Notes: generated by a model not told the origin, from the sequence alone. A stretch of DNA of 61,713 nt from Nemertoderma westbladi (GCA_032718475.1 JAUCBJ010009025.1:1-61713); one strand, 5' to 3'; shown: positions 12,151 through 24,753, counted from the stretch's first letter. Program-made: numbers and translations.

Positions 12151-13061
12151 ATGATCATAATGATGATGGTAACTCACTCATATCCTACTGGCTCCAGAAG
12201 TCGAGGAAATCCAACCAAGAACCTAACTGATCTAGACTTTGCTGATGACTTTGCTAGTGTTGGTCTTTTTGTTAACTACACGAAGACCACAATTTTGATA
12301 ATTAACTTTGAAAGTCCTCATCAAATATCTGTCTCAGATATCTCAATATCTTGAGCATGTGGACGACTTCTGTTACCTGGGATCATGGATCTGGAAGTCA
12401 GGTGAGGACCTTCGAATACCCAAGGGGAAGGCATGGACAGCATTAAATGGGCTTTCCAGGATTTGGAAGTCACAAAGAATTCACCGGAAAATTAAGGTCC
12501 GATTATTTAGAGCCACAGTAGTTCCAGTACTCTTCTATGGGAGTCCATGCCGGGCTCTATCTTCTGAGGACACCAAATATCTGGCTGGCATATTCACAAC
12601 AATGCTAAGTCGGGTTCACTGTGTCAATTATAGTGCACACATCACCAACCAGATACTATATAACATTGGAGGTGTCTCATTGGTTCCCCCAAGCTTGACA
12701 CTAGAACAAAGCCACATCCACTGGGCAGGACATTGTTTACACCATGAGGACCAGCATCATCACAATCTTGTGCTTTGGCAGCCCCATGGAGAAAATACGC
12801 ATGGTGGACAGCCCATGACTTTTGTGAGACATCTCTTAAAGGACACTGGCCTTGAAGATGAGGATAGCCTCGCGAAAGTCATGGGGGATAGGAAGTTGTT
12901 GTGGTGCACCTCTGTTGACAAGCCGGAATAGCATTCATAATGCACGCTGCATTGGGCTTTCCAATTGTGGATTGCATGGTGGTGACAAAATGGTTTTGTT
13001 AAGCCGGCATAGCTTCTCAATGTGCAGTTTCAATGCAGCAGGCCAATTATAGTAGTAGTAG
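12151..13061 (+). pseudogene. LINE RT C-terminal half with (TAG)n tail
   Basis: A first frame has DLDFADDFASVGL (RT motif with DD) and, after a frameshift near 12310, a 207-residue frame follows with FCYLGSWIWKSGED, KAWTALNGLSRIWKSQ, FRATVVPVLFYG and a C-terminal HWAGHCLHHEDQ/LWQPHGEN block. This order is the post-catalytic part of LINE reverse transcriptases. The copy ends in TAGTAGTAGTAG at about 13050-13061, the same tail as the minus-strand copies ending at 13190 and 33960, so they share a family. It is 5'-truncated. Confidence 0.7.
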
Positions 13062-13179
13062 TTCTCTTGTTGATACTGAGACCATTAGGCATACAGACAA
13101 AAACGAAATACAGGTTACTATGATAACCTAAGCTACTACTAAGGGGCGTTTTCTTTGGATGTTTTTCAGATGTACCAAG

Positions 13180-14355
13180 CTTCAAACTGTTGGCCTACTA
13201 CTACTAGGTCGAGCGAATTTGGACAGTGGAAATGAGATCCTTCCAGGCTTCCCGATTCTCCATAGTTGTCGCAATTTCGTTTCTCTCAAGTTCAGTATCC
13301 CTTTCATGCTGGACTATATATGTTATAGCCAGTCATCCATGGGTCAGCTTTCCATGTGTTGGTTGCCAGAAAAGTAGATCTGGTATGACCTCGTCTTTAC
13401 TTCTCCAGGAGTGCCCACTGAATCTTAATATTATGGTTGGTTGATACAGGTGTTATTGTACCATAGAGCTTGGCGTTTGTTATGTGTTGTCGCCAGCTGA
13501 TGTTTAGAGCTGCCCTTAGTAGTCTTGTGTAGCAACCATCAATTCGTTGTTCAAGTGATTTCGTCAGTGTGTCCAGGTGTTGCCCCCTTATAAAAGTACA
13601 CTTTCAACATTTCCAGATGGTTTCCATTTTTTGATAGAGCTACCCATGCCTTTGCTTTATCTTCTATGTCTTTTTAACTACACCCTATCCATGACCCAAG
13701 GTACTAGAAGTCGTCGACCTTCCTTAGTTGATTATTATCAATTGTTGTCAAGTTTCCATCAACATTAAAAGTCATGAATTCGGTCTTGGTAGCATTTAAA
13801 TATAATCCAACCTCCTTAGCAGCCCTCTCCACATTATTTAGTAGAAGCTGTGCATCTGCTAGCGTATTAGAGAGCAGGGCGATGTCATCCGCAAAGTCGG
13901 TGTCTGTGACTGTAGTTGCCGGATATCTACTTCTTCTGCGTTCTTGAAGTTTGAATCCCAGATCTTCCCCCTTTGTGGCCGTCCTCATTGCGTAATCCAG
14001 CACGATTACAAATAGTAATGGTGCTAATGTGTCGGCACCTTGCACCAGGATTTATAAGAACTCAGTTTCACCATCTGGTGAGAGTACCTGAGCTTCTGTG
14101 TCGCAATATAACAATCCAATGCCAGCAACAATTACATCTGGTATTCCATAAGCTCTTAGGATTTCCAGCATTTTACCTCTATGGATGGAGTCGAATGCTT
14201 TCTTGAAGATTACAAAAGTCAGGAGGACTGCAGAGAGATTCTTTGACTCAATTCCCTCAATCAGTCTTCGTAGCGGAAGTATCTGAGCTATTGTTGATCT
14301 ATTGGGTCGAAATCCATTTTGGCTCTTATGCAGCAGTTTCTCTATGTGAGGCCTA
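13180..14355 (-). pseudogene. LINE reverse transcriptase, 5'-truncated
   Basis: On the minus strand the order is HIEKLLHKSQNGFRPNRST, FKKAFDSIHRGKM, DTLAPLLFVIVLDYAM, DTDFADDIALLS and, in broken frames down to 13200, the thumb and C-terminal block. RT motifs A (AFDS), B-like and the ADD box are recognisable. The frame is broken at about 14046 and again below 13704. Its tail (CTA repeats at about 13190) faces the tail of the plus-strand copy 120 bp away. The 5' end is cut by the inverted-repeat element at 14356. Confidence 0.7.
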
Positions 14356-15178
14356 ATAGGGTTTGGTGTACGAAAAAATTGTTGGGCTAGAAACAATCGA
14401 ATAAGGGGAAACAAGGTGCTCTGAATCGAGTGGCGGGGTGTGTTTTTTTTTGTAAAAACACAAGGAAACGGTCTAAATGGAGGGTTTAAGTAAGCCATTA
14501 AAGGCAAGGTTAAGGAAAACAATTTTGAAAATCGGCTGTGATTGGCTGCTACATATTTGAAGTCATTACGCAGTGCTCTGATAATTTTTTTATCTTGGTA
14601 TCTATCGATAGAGATTTTCGATCGATTCAAATACATATTAAATCTCAATCATTTCACACGTGACTTATATTAATCGAAAGCGGAGAGTCTTGCGCGTCTT
14701 TTGACACTACAATTAATTAAATTCAATGTGATATAATATTGTTTCCAGCAGTATTTCCAGCAGCAATACTGCATACTTGAGTATAGTCTGACGGTAAGGC
14801 CACCAGATTATTAGATTTAAAATAACATTAAACTTTTAATACCGGTCAGCCGGTACTATAATATAGTAATAATTGGCAGTAGGCTACACTTGCATATTAA
14901 AAAATATCGCTGGTAAACCCAACTTAATTAAGTAAAGCAGCAATACTCAGATACTGCAATAGGCTGATAGGACTGAGTCAAGCGCTGACCAAGATAAAAA
15001 AATTATCAGAGCACTGCGTAATGATGTCAAATATGTAGCAGCCAATCACAGCTGATTTTCAAAATTGACGTTTGTACAAAAAACACACCCCGCCACTCGA
15101 TTCAGGGCACCTTGTTATCCCTAATTCAATTATTTCTAGCCCAACAATTTTTTCGCGCACCAACCCTATTCTATAGAG
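14356..15178. mobile_element. Inverted-repeat transposon, non-coding
   Basis: Segments 14356-14607 and 14985-15178 are inverted repeats of about 190-250 bp (outer end AGGGTTTGGTG / CACCAACCCT, then GAAAAAATTGTTGGGCTAG on both arms). The left arm has an extra block of about 75 bp, between about 14450 and 14520, that the right arm lacks. The 380-bp centre has no coding frame. It interrupts the LINE at its left side. Superfamily unknown; I could not confirm a target-site duplication. Confidence 0.55.
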
Positions 15179-15207
15179 TATAGTATATATATATATATTT
15201 GTTGTAT

Positions 15208-16025
15208 GATATCATACTATTTACTATGATATTATACTATATACTATGATATTATACTATATACTATGATATTATACTATATACTATGATATTATACTAT
15301 ATACTATGATATTATACTATATACTATGATATTATACTATATACTATGATATTATACTACAGTATATACTATGATATTATACTACAGTATATACTATGAT
15401 ATTATACTACAGTATATACTATGATATTATACTATATACTATGATATTATACTATATACTATGTATGGTATTATACTATATACTATGATATTATACTATA
15501 TACTATGATATTATACTATATACTATGATATTATACTATATACTATGATATTATACTACAGTATATACTATGATATTATTTCTTATACTATGATATTATA
15601 CTATATACTATGATATTATACTATATACTATGATATTATACTATATACTATGATATTATACTATATACTATGATATTATACTATATACTATGATATTATA
15701 CTATATACTATGATATTATACTATATACTATGATATTATACTATATACTATGATATTATACTATATACTATGATATTATACTATATACTATGATATTATA
15801 CTATATACTATGATATTATACTACAGTATATACTATGATATTATACTATCTACTATCATATTATACTACAGTATATACTATGATATTATACTATATACTA
15901 TGATATTATACTATATACTATGATATTATACTATATACTATGATATTATACTATATACTATGATATTATACTATATACTATGATATTATACTATATACTA
16001 TGTATGGTATTATACTATATACTTT
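15208..16025. repeat. 20-bp AT-rich satellite array
   Basis: About 40 tandem copies of a 20-bp unit (CTATATACTATGATATTATA). Variant units carry a 2-bp insertion (CAGTATATACTATG type) or a TGTATGG replacement; the variants are clustered, which points to local expansion. Confidence 0.9.
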
Positions 16026-16029
16026 ATTG

Positions 16030-18435
16030 TATATCTTATATATCACTTACCCTTAAAAAATATTAGAAGACTTATTTAAAGGTAAATTATAAATACTAAT
16101 AATGTTATAATATTTTATTATTATTCTGTAAAATAAATATTTTTAATCCTTTTTTAGATTACGCTTTCCTTGTCTGCTATGATTTTTAATGTATTCTGAG
16201 AGTTGGATGCATTTACACATTATTAAATAATAACGAACCTGCCCATTAATAGGTCAGGGTGGTTAGTTCTTGTCAAGAGTTGAGACGTTCAAAAACACGT
16301 ATGTTTATGTTTGTGTGTATAACCATCCAATATCTCAAAAACTCAAGCAAGTACTCAAAAATTTTAAAAGCAAACTCTACATGAATTTTGGTTGCCCAGA
16401 AGACTGTATATTTTTTATGGCGTTTCGACCACGGGGTCACTGAAAAATAGCGGATTTGAAAATTTAAAGTTGAATTTCACCGATTTCAACTCGTCGAGTA
16501 TGCACCAACTTTTTATTTGAGATAATTCAGTCATCTGAGCAACATATTTTAGCCTCAGAATCTTTTCATATATCGCCAATCACCCACATAACGTCGCCAA
16601 ACTGTGTTATTCCGGCAAAAAAAACGCACAAATTTGTCTAAAATTGTAAATTATTGGTTGCAAAATAATATGATTCAATTAGAAAAGCCAGCAAGCTGGC
16701 TATAAGATATAATATATGCTATATAGGCTATAAGCTATGATAATATGCCGTCCATAGACAAACGTAGTGTAGTTGGGTCCCTCCCTCCCTATTATTGAAC
16801 AGCTTTGCTTAAGTCTGAGAGACAGTAATACCAGCCCCCACATGTCATTATTATTAACCTATAAAACATTTGAACGGCCCAGTGCTTAAAATTCAATCAG
16901 ATGGCGTCCCACCTATACATAGCAGTGAGTAACCTTATAGATATTTCCATAGGATTCACTGGGAAACATACATAGTGGATAATTTTACAGGATAATTTAA
17001 TTATAAAAATATTACAAAATTCACCTTAAACTGATAAACATTAAGAAAATGGTCAACGTCATATTTTTCAGACATTTCGCCATCTAGCGGTAGATATGAG
17101 AATTACGGAGTTATTATGGTCACCACAAAGATACAGGCCGTGTTCTAGTACATTTTTGACAAGTTCAGCTCGAACGGATCATAAATAACAAAATGGGAGA
17201 GGGATTTCACCTTCAGACATTTCACCCTCTAGCACCGGTCTGTAGAATTGCAGACGGAATAGCCTTCTTGGTAAGACACAGATAATGGTCTCGTACATAT
17301 CTGGTAAGTTTTAGTTTTAACGGATAAAAAGTAAAGAAATGGGAGAACATTTAATGTTTAGACATATAGCACTCTAGTGGGACACTATTGAATTGAAGGT
17401 TTCGGAAATTGAATTAAATTCAACTTTCGGTCGGTCCTATTGATATCTACAAATTTTCAACTCGACGGCTCTCAATTCGAAAATAAAGGTCATTTTCTGA
17501 AAAGTTATTTTTGACATGCTATTTTCGATTGCTACTAAAAGTTACTCTACATTTTCAACTTTACTTAATTGACAAGGTATCTTCTATTAGTCTGCATAGC
17601 TCACTACATAGAACCGGACTTCTTATACTACTATACGACAACAAAGTATTACCGGTACAAAGGTAACAACAATTGCTTTTCAGACTGCAGAATTCAATAT
17701 TATTTATATAATTTGTTATTATATAAAGAAAGAATCTCGCACACAATCAAATTTTACAGTTATGTATCGATAATAATTTATAACAAACTTTCTCCTAAAT
17801 GACATACTTTAAAAAATTTAGCTTTAATATATATATTATATCAACAATGTACAAACATGACATCAAAGCAATGGATGATGCTTCAGTGGAATATTCACTG
17901 ATAAATGTAAAAAAATCAATTTTGTTGTTATATAAAGGCGAAATAAATTATTCACTTAGATGATATTATTCAAACGATTAAGCTCCATAACTTCGAACCA
18001 TGAAGTACGTATGAAGCTATGAAGCTATGCAGTAAGTATGTAAGAGATACGTACAATAAGCTAATTGTAAAATACATATATTTCTTGCAACCCATGTGAA
18101 GAATTCCAGTTTTCACTTTTCGTTCGATTTATGTTTACATACTGTAATAATAATAATATGAAATTTGTAAAGCGCACTTTCTATAGTAACCTAAAAATAA
18201 AATAGTTCAAAAGCGCTGCAGCTGGATTCATTGAAATGTCTTGTTTAAAAAATGTGTTTTCAATTCCTTTTTGTAGGCTGCAAGTGAGTTCTCGAAGCGA
18301 AAACTGCGTGGTAAACTATTAAAAGTAATGCATATATTAGCTCGGTATAGGTCGGTATTAGCTCGGTACAGATCGGTATTAGCTCAGTATAGGTCGGGAT
18401 GTATCTGTATTGCATTGTCATATCTCAGTATACCT
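16030..18435. other. No gene seen; probable decayed repeat DNA
   Basis: All frames are short. Between about 16350 and 17500 the sequence has phrases such as CATTTCGCCATCTAGCGG and CATTTCACCCTCTAGCACC that recur in altered form, so it is probably an old dispersed repeat. Confidence 0.35.
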
Positions 18436-20325
18436 TTAACCCTATTAAACCTGATGGGGGAGATCAATATGACCTACCCGTGGTTATTTTTATAACTCAG
18501 TTGGGAATCTTAAATTTTACGACATTACGACATTTCCTAAATATCTATTGCCTTCCCAATATTGAAAACGGGTTTCAAAAATATTGGGTACTTTTCGAGT
18601 TATAGCATCATTTTTTACACCCTATTTGGGGCACTGTTTTTGAGACGTTTTTTTGAAATTATATTTCCTGAATTATGATTAGTAACATCTCTATTTTTTA
18701 TTTACACCGGTTTTTGGTGTTAGCAATTAGTTTGAATTCATATAAATTAATTCAGCAATTTCAAACTTGTTTTTTTCGCCAGGTGCTAAATTTTGGTGCC
18801 AGCACCAAATTTTGAAATATTTCAATTGATAGATTTCAATTGATGGTTCAAACAATTGATTGTTTGAACCAAGTTTTTACGCAATACGGGTTTAATTAGG
18901 GTTCTGGTTTCGATGGAATATATACGAGTTCGTTACACCAGACGAATCAAATCTTTATTTGGTAACAGTGCGAAATTATTAAAATCCATTCAATAGTTCT
19001 ATAGATTGTGACAACTTATTTCTCGCATTTTAGATGTTTATGGCTGTTCTGAATTCAATGGAATAAATATTTATCTAACTAGACATCTCAAACTTGTATT
19101 TTTCGGAAGTAGGTGCAAAATTAGCACCAAATTTTGAAACCCATCAAATATAGCAATTGATTGTGTCACCTTGTTTCTCGCGTTATACGGGTTTGTGAGG
19201 GTTCTGAATTCAATGGAATGAGTAAAAATTGCGTAAGTGTTATCTAACTTGTATTTTTCGGCGGTGGGTGCAAATTTTTGTGCAGTACCAAATTTTTGAA
19301 AATAAGCAAATTGATCGATTGATAGTATCATATTGGTTTCCTGCGTTATCCGCGTTTATGAGGTTCCTGAATCCGATGGAATCTATAAAAACAGCACTGG
19401 ACATCTCAAACTTGTACGTTTTGGTGATGGGTACGAAATTTGGTGCTAGCACCAAAATTTGCCAAATTACTGATTACTATTACAAATTTTGTGTTCTAAC
19501 TGAAAAGTGCTGGTTACTTGTTTTTTTCTTTTTTTTTCCTACGCAGAGAGGACTAAACAGCCATTTATAGTAATCATATCATTTTTAAATATTTTCCAAT
19601 GTATTTTGAGCCCAAGAAAACCTGTATTGAAAAACAATTAGCCGAAAAATGTAACTTTCAAATTTTGTGAAAATTGTGCACTACTTGTAATTTTGGTGCT
19701 GCAATTTAACCACCCAGTACATTTTTTAGAAATTTTTTTTTTCGTTCGGATCCAGAATAGTGATACCTACGTATAAACAAAAAATCAGACGTTTTTGTAA
19801 AAATTTGTAGATTTTAGGGGGTGGGGGGGGGGGGGGGGGGGTTCAATATGACCCCCCCCGCGTTTGGTTTGTGAGGGTTCTGAATTCAATGGAATCAGTA
19901 AAAATTTCATAAGAGTTTCAAACTTGTATTTTTCGCCGGTGGGTGAAAATTGTTGTGCCAGCACCAAATTTTTGAAAATAAGCAAATTGATCGATTGATA
20001 GTATCAAATTGGTTCCTGCGTTATCCGCGTTTATGAGGTTCCTGAATCCGATGGAATCTATAAAAACAGCACTGGACATCTCAAACTTGTACGTTTTGGT
20101 GATGGGTACGAAATTTGGTGCTAGCACTAAAATTTGCCAATTACCCCGAAAAATACAAGTAGTAATCATCTGGCAAATTAGAAATGTATTCCATTAGAAT
20201 CAGCGCCCGAGGAAATATGGAAATTTGAATTTATAGCATCGTATACGTGAGATAAAAATTTTGTGTAAACTGAAAAGTGCTGGTTACTTGTTTTTTTCAT
20301 TTTTGGCCTACGTAGAAGACTAAAA
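18436..20325. mobile_element. TTAA-type element debris with subterminal repeats
   Basis: It begins TTAACCCTATTA at 18436, close to the piggyBac terminus at 35068 (TTAACCCTATTACCACT). Inside are about six diverged direct repeats of roughly 170 bp (each with TCTGAATTCAATGGAAT, CAAACTTGTATTTTTCG and CCAGCACCAAATTTT). A second terminus-like block at 19817-19860 holds G5-T-G19 and GTTCAATATGACCCC, matching AGATCAATATGACC near the first end. No transposase is present. The related block at 30850-31330 carries the same sequences. Confidence 0.5.
20256..20325 (+). repeat. Direct repeat flanking the coiled-coil frames, left copy
   Basis: About 65 bp (TTTTGTGTAAACTGAAAAGTGC...GACTAAA) recur almost unchanged at 21777-21846, where they abut the truncated gypsy integrase. 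Diverged copies are at 19495-19555 and 31045-31115. The 1.45 kb between the two near-identical copies contains the frames at 20845-21716. Confidence 0.65.
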
Positions 20326-20844
20326 CAGTTTCGTAAAATTTTATCGCGAAGTTTATGTCCAAATTAGTAATTTTTGTATAAAAACATATGTTTTCAACGG
20401 TTGTCATGGTAACTGCAAAATAGAACAATCAAATTCGGACGAATATGAAGTTATATAGTGGGAGTAGGGGTTGGTCCCAACTCATGACACCTTATCCTTA
20501 GGCTTCAAATTAACATTTTATAAATTTTAACATCTGATTAGCCCGGTTGCCAAGGTAACTGGATTTTATATTATTTAATCGGCTCTGCTATGGACCTTAT
20601 AGTTGAGTTGAGAAACCACAAGTTTCTCAACTTCGTGTCAGGTCAGGATTCTACGTCATTGATCAAGAAAACTTGCCACCTCCATGCAGCATAAAGGAGG
20701 TGCCACCTGTAGCTGCATAGACCCTCTTACTAGGGCAAATCTGGTCCTTTGACTAGGACCAAGTTGTACCAAAGGCTAGGTGAGTGCAACAAACATTTTC
20801 GCTATCTAGTCTGATTTGGGCAGGGGGAACTAGCAAGTGAGAGG

Positions 20845-21126
20845 GTGAGGGGGGTCGCCACAGAACTGTTCGAATTGTGGCGATCCGAGGTGGTGGAGGC
20901 CAGTGTAGTGTACATAGGGCCTTATCTAGTAGATGCGAGGGGGATTAAGTTAGTAGGATGGGTGGACCCGCACGGTGCCGAATCCGAGGTTATCCCCGAA
21001 GATTCGGTGTCGTCCGTTAGTAGAAATCCCAGTAAGTACGGGAAAATTAGTAGGATGAGCAGGCGACTGGAGTCTGTCGCAACCAAAAAGTCCGTACATC
21101 CTCCGCGAAAGCAAGAAAGGTGTTAG
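20845..21126 (+). CDS. Unknown protein upstream of a coiled-coil frame
   Basis: A 93-residue frame (MRGVATELFELWRSE...) whose stop overlaps the next frame. It has mixed composition with basic residues near the end (KYGKISRMSRRLESV). The DNA here is less AT-rich than its surroundings, and no domain is recognised. It may be the N-terminal part of one gag-like protein whose C-terminal part is in the +1 or -1 frame from 21120, joined by a frameshift or separated by mutation. Confidence 0.35.
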   Translation: MRGVATELFELWRSEVVEASVVYIGPYLVDARGIKLVGWVDPHGAESEVIPEDSVSSVSRNPSKYGKISRMSRRLESVATKKSVHPPRKQERC

Positions 21127-21716
21127 AGATAGATCTGGCGTATCAACTAGACATTGTCGCGCTGGATCAAAAGGAACTAGAGAGACAGCTGGATGAGGGG
21201 ACTGCGTTACTAGAGAGGGAGAGGGAACTAGCGAGAGAGTGTAAAGATAGGGCCGAGAGGGTGGCGAGAAACTATAGAGAGCGTGATGAGAGAGAAATGG
21301 GTGAGTGCAAAGAGCAAAGAGCAGATAACGAGCGCAAAGAGCGAGAGAAGAAGGAAGAGAATGAGTGCAAAGAGCAAGTGACGAGGGAAGAGAATGAGTG
21401 CAAAGAGCGGGAAGCGAGGAGAGCTGAGAGGATTGAGAGAGAAGTGAATGAGCATAGAGAGCGGGAGGCGAGGGAGGCAGAGTTGGCTGATCAGAGTATT
21501 AGAGAGGATAGAGAAAGAGAGACGGCGGGCAAACGTATACGGGATGATATGCATACCTGGTTGAGGGGGTTAATGCAATATCAGACGAGACAGAAACGCC
21601 GATTAGAACTGGCAAAAATGGCTTTATCAGAGAGCGAGGCTGGTTCGGGAAGTATTTATGAGGAACCAGGGGTGATGGAAACCTGTGCCAATACCCCACT
21701 TACAGGTAGTGGATGA
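21120..21716 (+). CDS. Highly charged coiled-coil protein, gag-like
   Basis: A 198-residue frame without an ATG at its 5' limit (GTG at 21120) that overlaps the previous frame by a few bases. It is almost entirely Glu/Arg/Lys helix with a degenerate repeat (ENECKEQ, ENECKERE, NEHRERE; DNA word GAGTGCAAAGAGC repeated). It ends in a less charged tail (SGSIYEEPGVMETCANT). Retroelement gag is plausible by analogy with the frame at 1-1434; no zinc knuckle is seen. An expressed protein would require frameshifting or splicing into this frame. Confidence 0.4.
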   Translation: MLEIDLAYQLDIVALDQKELERQLDEGTALLERERELARECKDRAERVARNYRERDEREMGECKEQRADNERKEREKKEENECKEQVTREENECKEREARRAERIEREVNEHREREAREAELADQSIREDRERETAGKRIRDDMHTWLRGLMQYQTRQKRRLELAKMALSESEAGSGSIYEEPGVMETCANTPLTGSG

Positions 21717-21776
21717 CAGACTCAAGACTGGTGTGACCGTACGGGCGGGGGGGTTGTGTTTGAGTTTGGGTTTGTG

Positions 21777-21846
21777 TGGATTTTGTGTAAACTTAAAAGT
21801 GCTGGTTACTTGTTTTTTTCATTTTTGGCCTACGTAGAAGACTAAA
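21777..21846 (+). repeat. Direct repeat flanking the coiled-coil frames, right copy
   Basis: Near-identical to 20256-20325. It forms the breakpoint of the gypsy integrase: integrase residues end at about 21846 and the frame runs on a few codons into this repeat before stopping. Confidence 0.65.
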
Positions 21847-23309
21847 GCTTTGGCGACAGTAGATGCATCAGTTTTAATGAGAGGAGTCGCAACTAAGAAT
21901 CGTGTTGCATGATCTATTATGGTTAGTACATGAGTATAACCCGAACGCTGTGTTGGTAATGGACCCACTATATCAATAGCGGCAAATTCAAACGGCAATA
22001 GCGCTGGTCCGGTTGGTAATGTTAAAGTTACTGGATGAAATTGCCGATAACCTTTTTGTGAAGCACAAGTGCGGCAGTTTTCAACAGTCGAATGTACCCG
22101 TTTCCAAAGATTGTTGCACCATAAACCACCTGTAAGGATACTCAGTCTTGTCTTTTTGACACTAAAGTGCCCTGAACTATGATATTTACCAATAATATTA
22201 TTAATCTCATTTTCTGGAATTACTACTCGTCCAAAATAATATAAAATACCATCTGTAATAGTATAATTTGGAGGTATTTGTTTGGAATCTATCAAAGTTT
22301 TAATATCTTTATCTTCAGATTGCCTTTTGACCCAATTGGAATTCAGACAAATGCTAATTGCTGCACATTGAGCTTTATCTGATGGGATATATTCGGGTGC
22401 TGTTGCATTTAAATTGAGATCAAAATACGAGCGGCAAAGTGCATCAGCTACAGTATTATCTTCACCCTTCCGATATATAATTTCAAAATCATATCGGCTT
22501 AGAGTTTCCCTCCAACATGCTTGTCTGTCACTGTAACAATTACTCCCCCTAAATACAAGAGCTATTAAGGGCTTGTGATCAGTTATTACTTTAAATGTTC
22601 TTCCATTCAGGTACGTATGAAATTTATGCACGGCCCATTTCAAAGCCAAAAATTCCCTATCTGTTGTGGAGTATCTTTTTTCTGTTGGAGTCAGTTTATG
22701 AGAAGCATACGCTATGGGTCTTTCATCAATTATTGATTGACATAATACAGCTCCAATCCCCACTGAACTTGCATCTATTTCTAAGACAAATGGGGCCTCA
22801 AAGTCTGGCAAACGCAATACCATGTTTTCATCCTTTAAACATGCTTTCAAATGGGAAAATCCTCGTTTGCATTCATCATTAAATTTAAACTTATTTGATG
22901 GTAAAGTTTGAGCTGTATAGAGTGGTGCCGCAATAGTTGCATAATGATGAATAAATTGTGAATAGTAACCGCACATACCAGTGAACGTCTGTAATTGTTT
23001 TGGTGTTTTAGGTTCGTTATAATTCAGAATACCCTGAATCTTCTCCGGATCCGTCTTCATTAGGCTATTTTCAAATATAAATCCAAATATTTTTATTGAT
23101 TGTTTTCCAAACGAACATTTTCTTGGGTTTAGTTTCCATCCATCTTCGATTAATCTCGAGAAAATATTTTCCAGCATATCAATATGTTCAGGAACATTAG
23201 TTGATGGAACTACAATATCGTCTAAATATGGATCAGGTAATTTCCTTGAACTTTCTGGTAGGTATTCATCTGTTTTTCTAACAGTTTGACGTATCTCTCT
23301 TTGAAACAA
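21819..23309 (-). pseudogene. Gypsy RT-RNase H-integrase, truncated
   Basis: It contains the RT catalytic box PYLDDIVV (about 23205-23225), an RNase H domain (LEIDASSVGIGAVLCQ, TDREFLALKWAVHKF, VITDHKPL, DNTVADALCR), an integrase zinc-binding region (HSSGHFSVKKTRLS...CRTCASQK) and the integrase core start (FAAIDIVGPL, THVLTIIDHATRFL). The last catalytic acidic residues are missing because the frame leaves the element at 21846. The last few residues come from the neighbouring repeat. Confidence 0.85.
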
Positions 23310-23357
23310 TGGAGGACAGCGGTGAATGCCATATGGTGCTCTTGTAAATTGGTAAAA

Positions 23358-23654
23358 TCAATTTCCTGCTTGAAAGGCAGTTTTGGGGCGAACTTCAGGA
23401 TTGATCTTAATTTGCCAATAGGCTGATTGTAAATCCAATGTACTAACAACCGGACAACCTGATAATTGGTCGATTATATCCGCTATGCGTGGTAAAGGAT
23501 ATTGGTCATGGTCAATGAGTTCATTAAGTTTTGAATAGTTCACACAAAATCTCTTTTTTCCTCCTGGCTTAGGAGCCAACAGGGCTGGGAAAGCCCATGG
23601 TGATTTACTAGGCTCTATCACTTTCATATCCAACATTGTTGTGACATGTTCCAT
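23358..23654 (-). pseudogene. Gypsy reverse transcriptase, N-terminal part
   Basis: It shows SPWAFPALLAPKPGGKKRFC, NYSKLNELIDHDQYPLPRI and STLDLQSAYWQI, the fingers and motif A of Ty3/gypsy RT (catalytic Asp in TLDL). The frame ends at KTAFQAGN; the expected continuation (QFTRAPYG) is in another frame from about 23355, so there is one frameshift. Confidence 0.8.
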
Positions 23655-23816
23655 GATTTCTTTCTCCTCAACTGCACTCCACCTATAATATAAGCACTTT
23701 GAAATATCGGAGTATGATCTCTAGTCTCAAAATTAAGTTCGGCATGTTTATAACATCCTATATCTTCTGGAGAATTACTAAAGGCATCAGAGTATTTCCA
23801 CAGTAATTGTGAAAGT

Positions 23817-24206
23817 CTACGCTTTCATTCTCATTCCAATGAGCCGGTAGGCTGATAAAAAGTCTTCTTTCGAAAGTTCGTTTTTAATTGAAGCAGTTTC
23901 TGCAGGTAGACTAATTCGGGATAACCCAAAGTCGATAATTGCTCCACATTTATACAATATATCTCTGCCAATAATAACACCGAAACGATTTGAATCAATA
24001 ATACCGAACCAGTGATTACAAAGTTTCCCACCAAGTTTAAATTCCAGCATTGCATATCCTAATATTTGAAATGGATTTCCAACCAATGCCCTAAGTGTTC
24101 TATCTCCACTGCGAGTTTCTGTTGCAAATGATAACAATTGGTCATCATTCGGAATTAAACTAATTTCTGAACCTGAGTCAATTAAAGCAGTATTATGTTT
24201 ACTCAT
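23817..24206 (-). pseudogene. Gypsy aspartic protease
   Basis: The frame begins near NTALIDSGSEISLIP, the active-site DSG motif of retroviral-type aspartic proteases, and contains FGVIIGRDIL, the second conserved element (I-I-GRD). It cleaves the gag-pol precursor in active relatives. It lies between nucleocapsid and RT as expected. Confidence 0.75.
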
Positions 24207-24267
24207 ATACCACCTTTAACAAACTCAACAGAAACTGAACTGGCTGTCAGGGAACTACTGGACTGCG

Positions 24268-24480
24268 TTAGTTCGTCCCTGACAGCCCCGACGAGTTTTT
24301 TGGCTTCACACAGTATCGAGAAATATGCCCACATTGCCCACATGTGTAGCAAGTTAAATCCTTCCAACAGCGTTCAACAGTATGCCCAACTTTATTGCAT
24401 GTTGAACATTTGAGTTTCATTCTTGATTCACTCCTATCGGTTGAAAAGTTCCTTCGACCGGTAATTCCTGCTGCAAGCAC
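24268..24480 (-). pseudogene. Gypsy gag nucleocapsid, two zinc knuckles
   Basis: Two CCHC knuckles in tandem: CSTCNKVGHTVERC, and a second CYTCGQCGHISRYC that contains an extra cysteine. They bind nucleic acid in gag nucleocapsids. A frame break separates them from the protease frame. Confidence 0.75.
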
Positions 24481-24753
24481 GGAAGTTTCCTCGGGATCCG
24501 GAAGTTGTTGGATGAACTCAGCAACATCGTGAGAAGTTGCCTTCAGATTAGTCGCCCTCCATGCGAAAACCGTGGCTTTAATACTTGTCGGTACGCTGTC
24601 AACTAAACGCTGAACAACCGCATCATCGCCGAGCGAAAGATAGTACTACGATAAAAATTTCAATGTAATTAAACCTTTCTGGACTTCAGAGGGTTTCTCT
24701 AATTTAAACTTCGAGAAATCAACACTGGGCGATACCGGTTTCTTGCACTTATA

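Noticed and set aside
20009-20197. Repeated small frames MVPALSAFMRFLNPMES in the TTAA debris
   Set aside because: They recur only because the underlying non-coding 170-bp repeat recurs; there is no protein-level signal.
21228-21699. Minus-strand Leu/Ser-rich frames opposite the coiled-coil gene
   Set aside because: Shadows of the Glu/Arg-rich plus-strand coding sequence.
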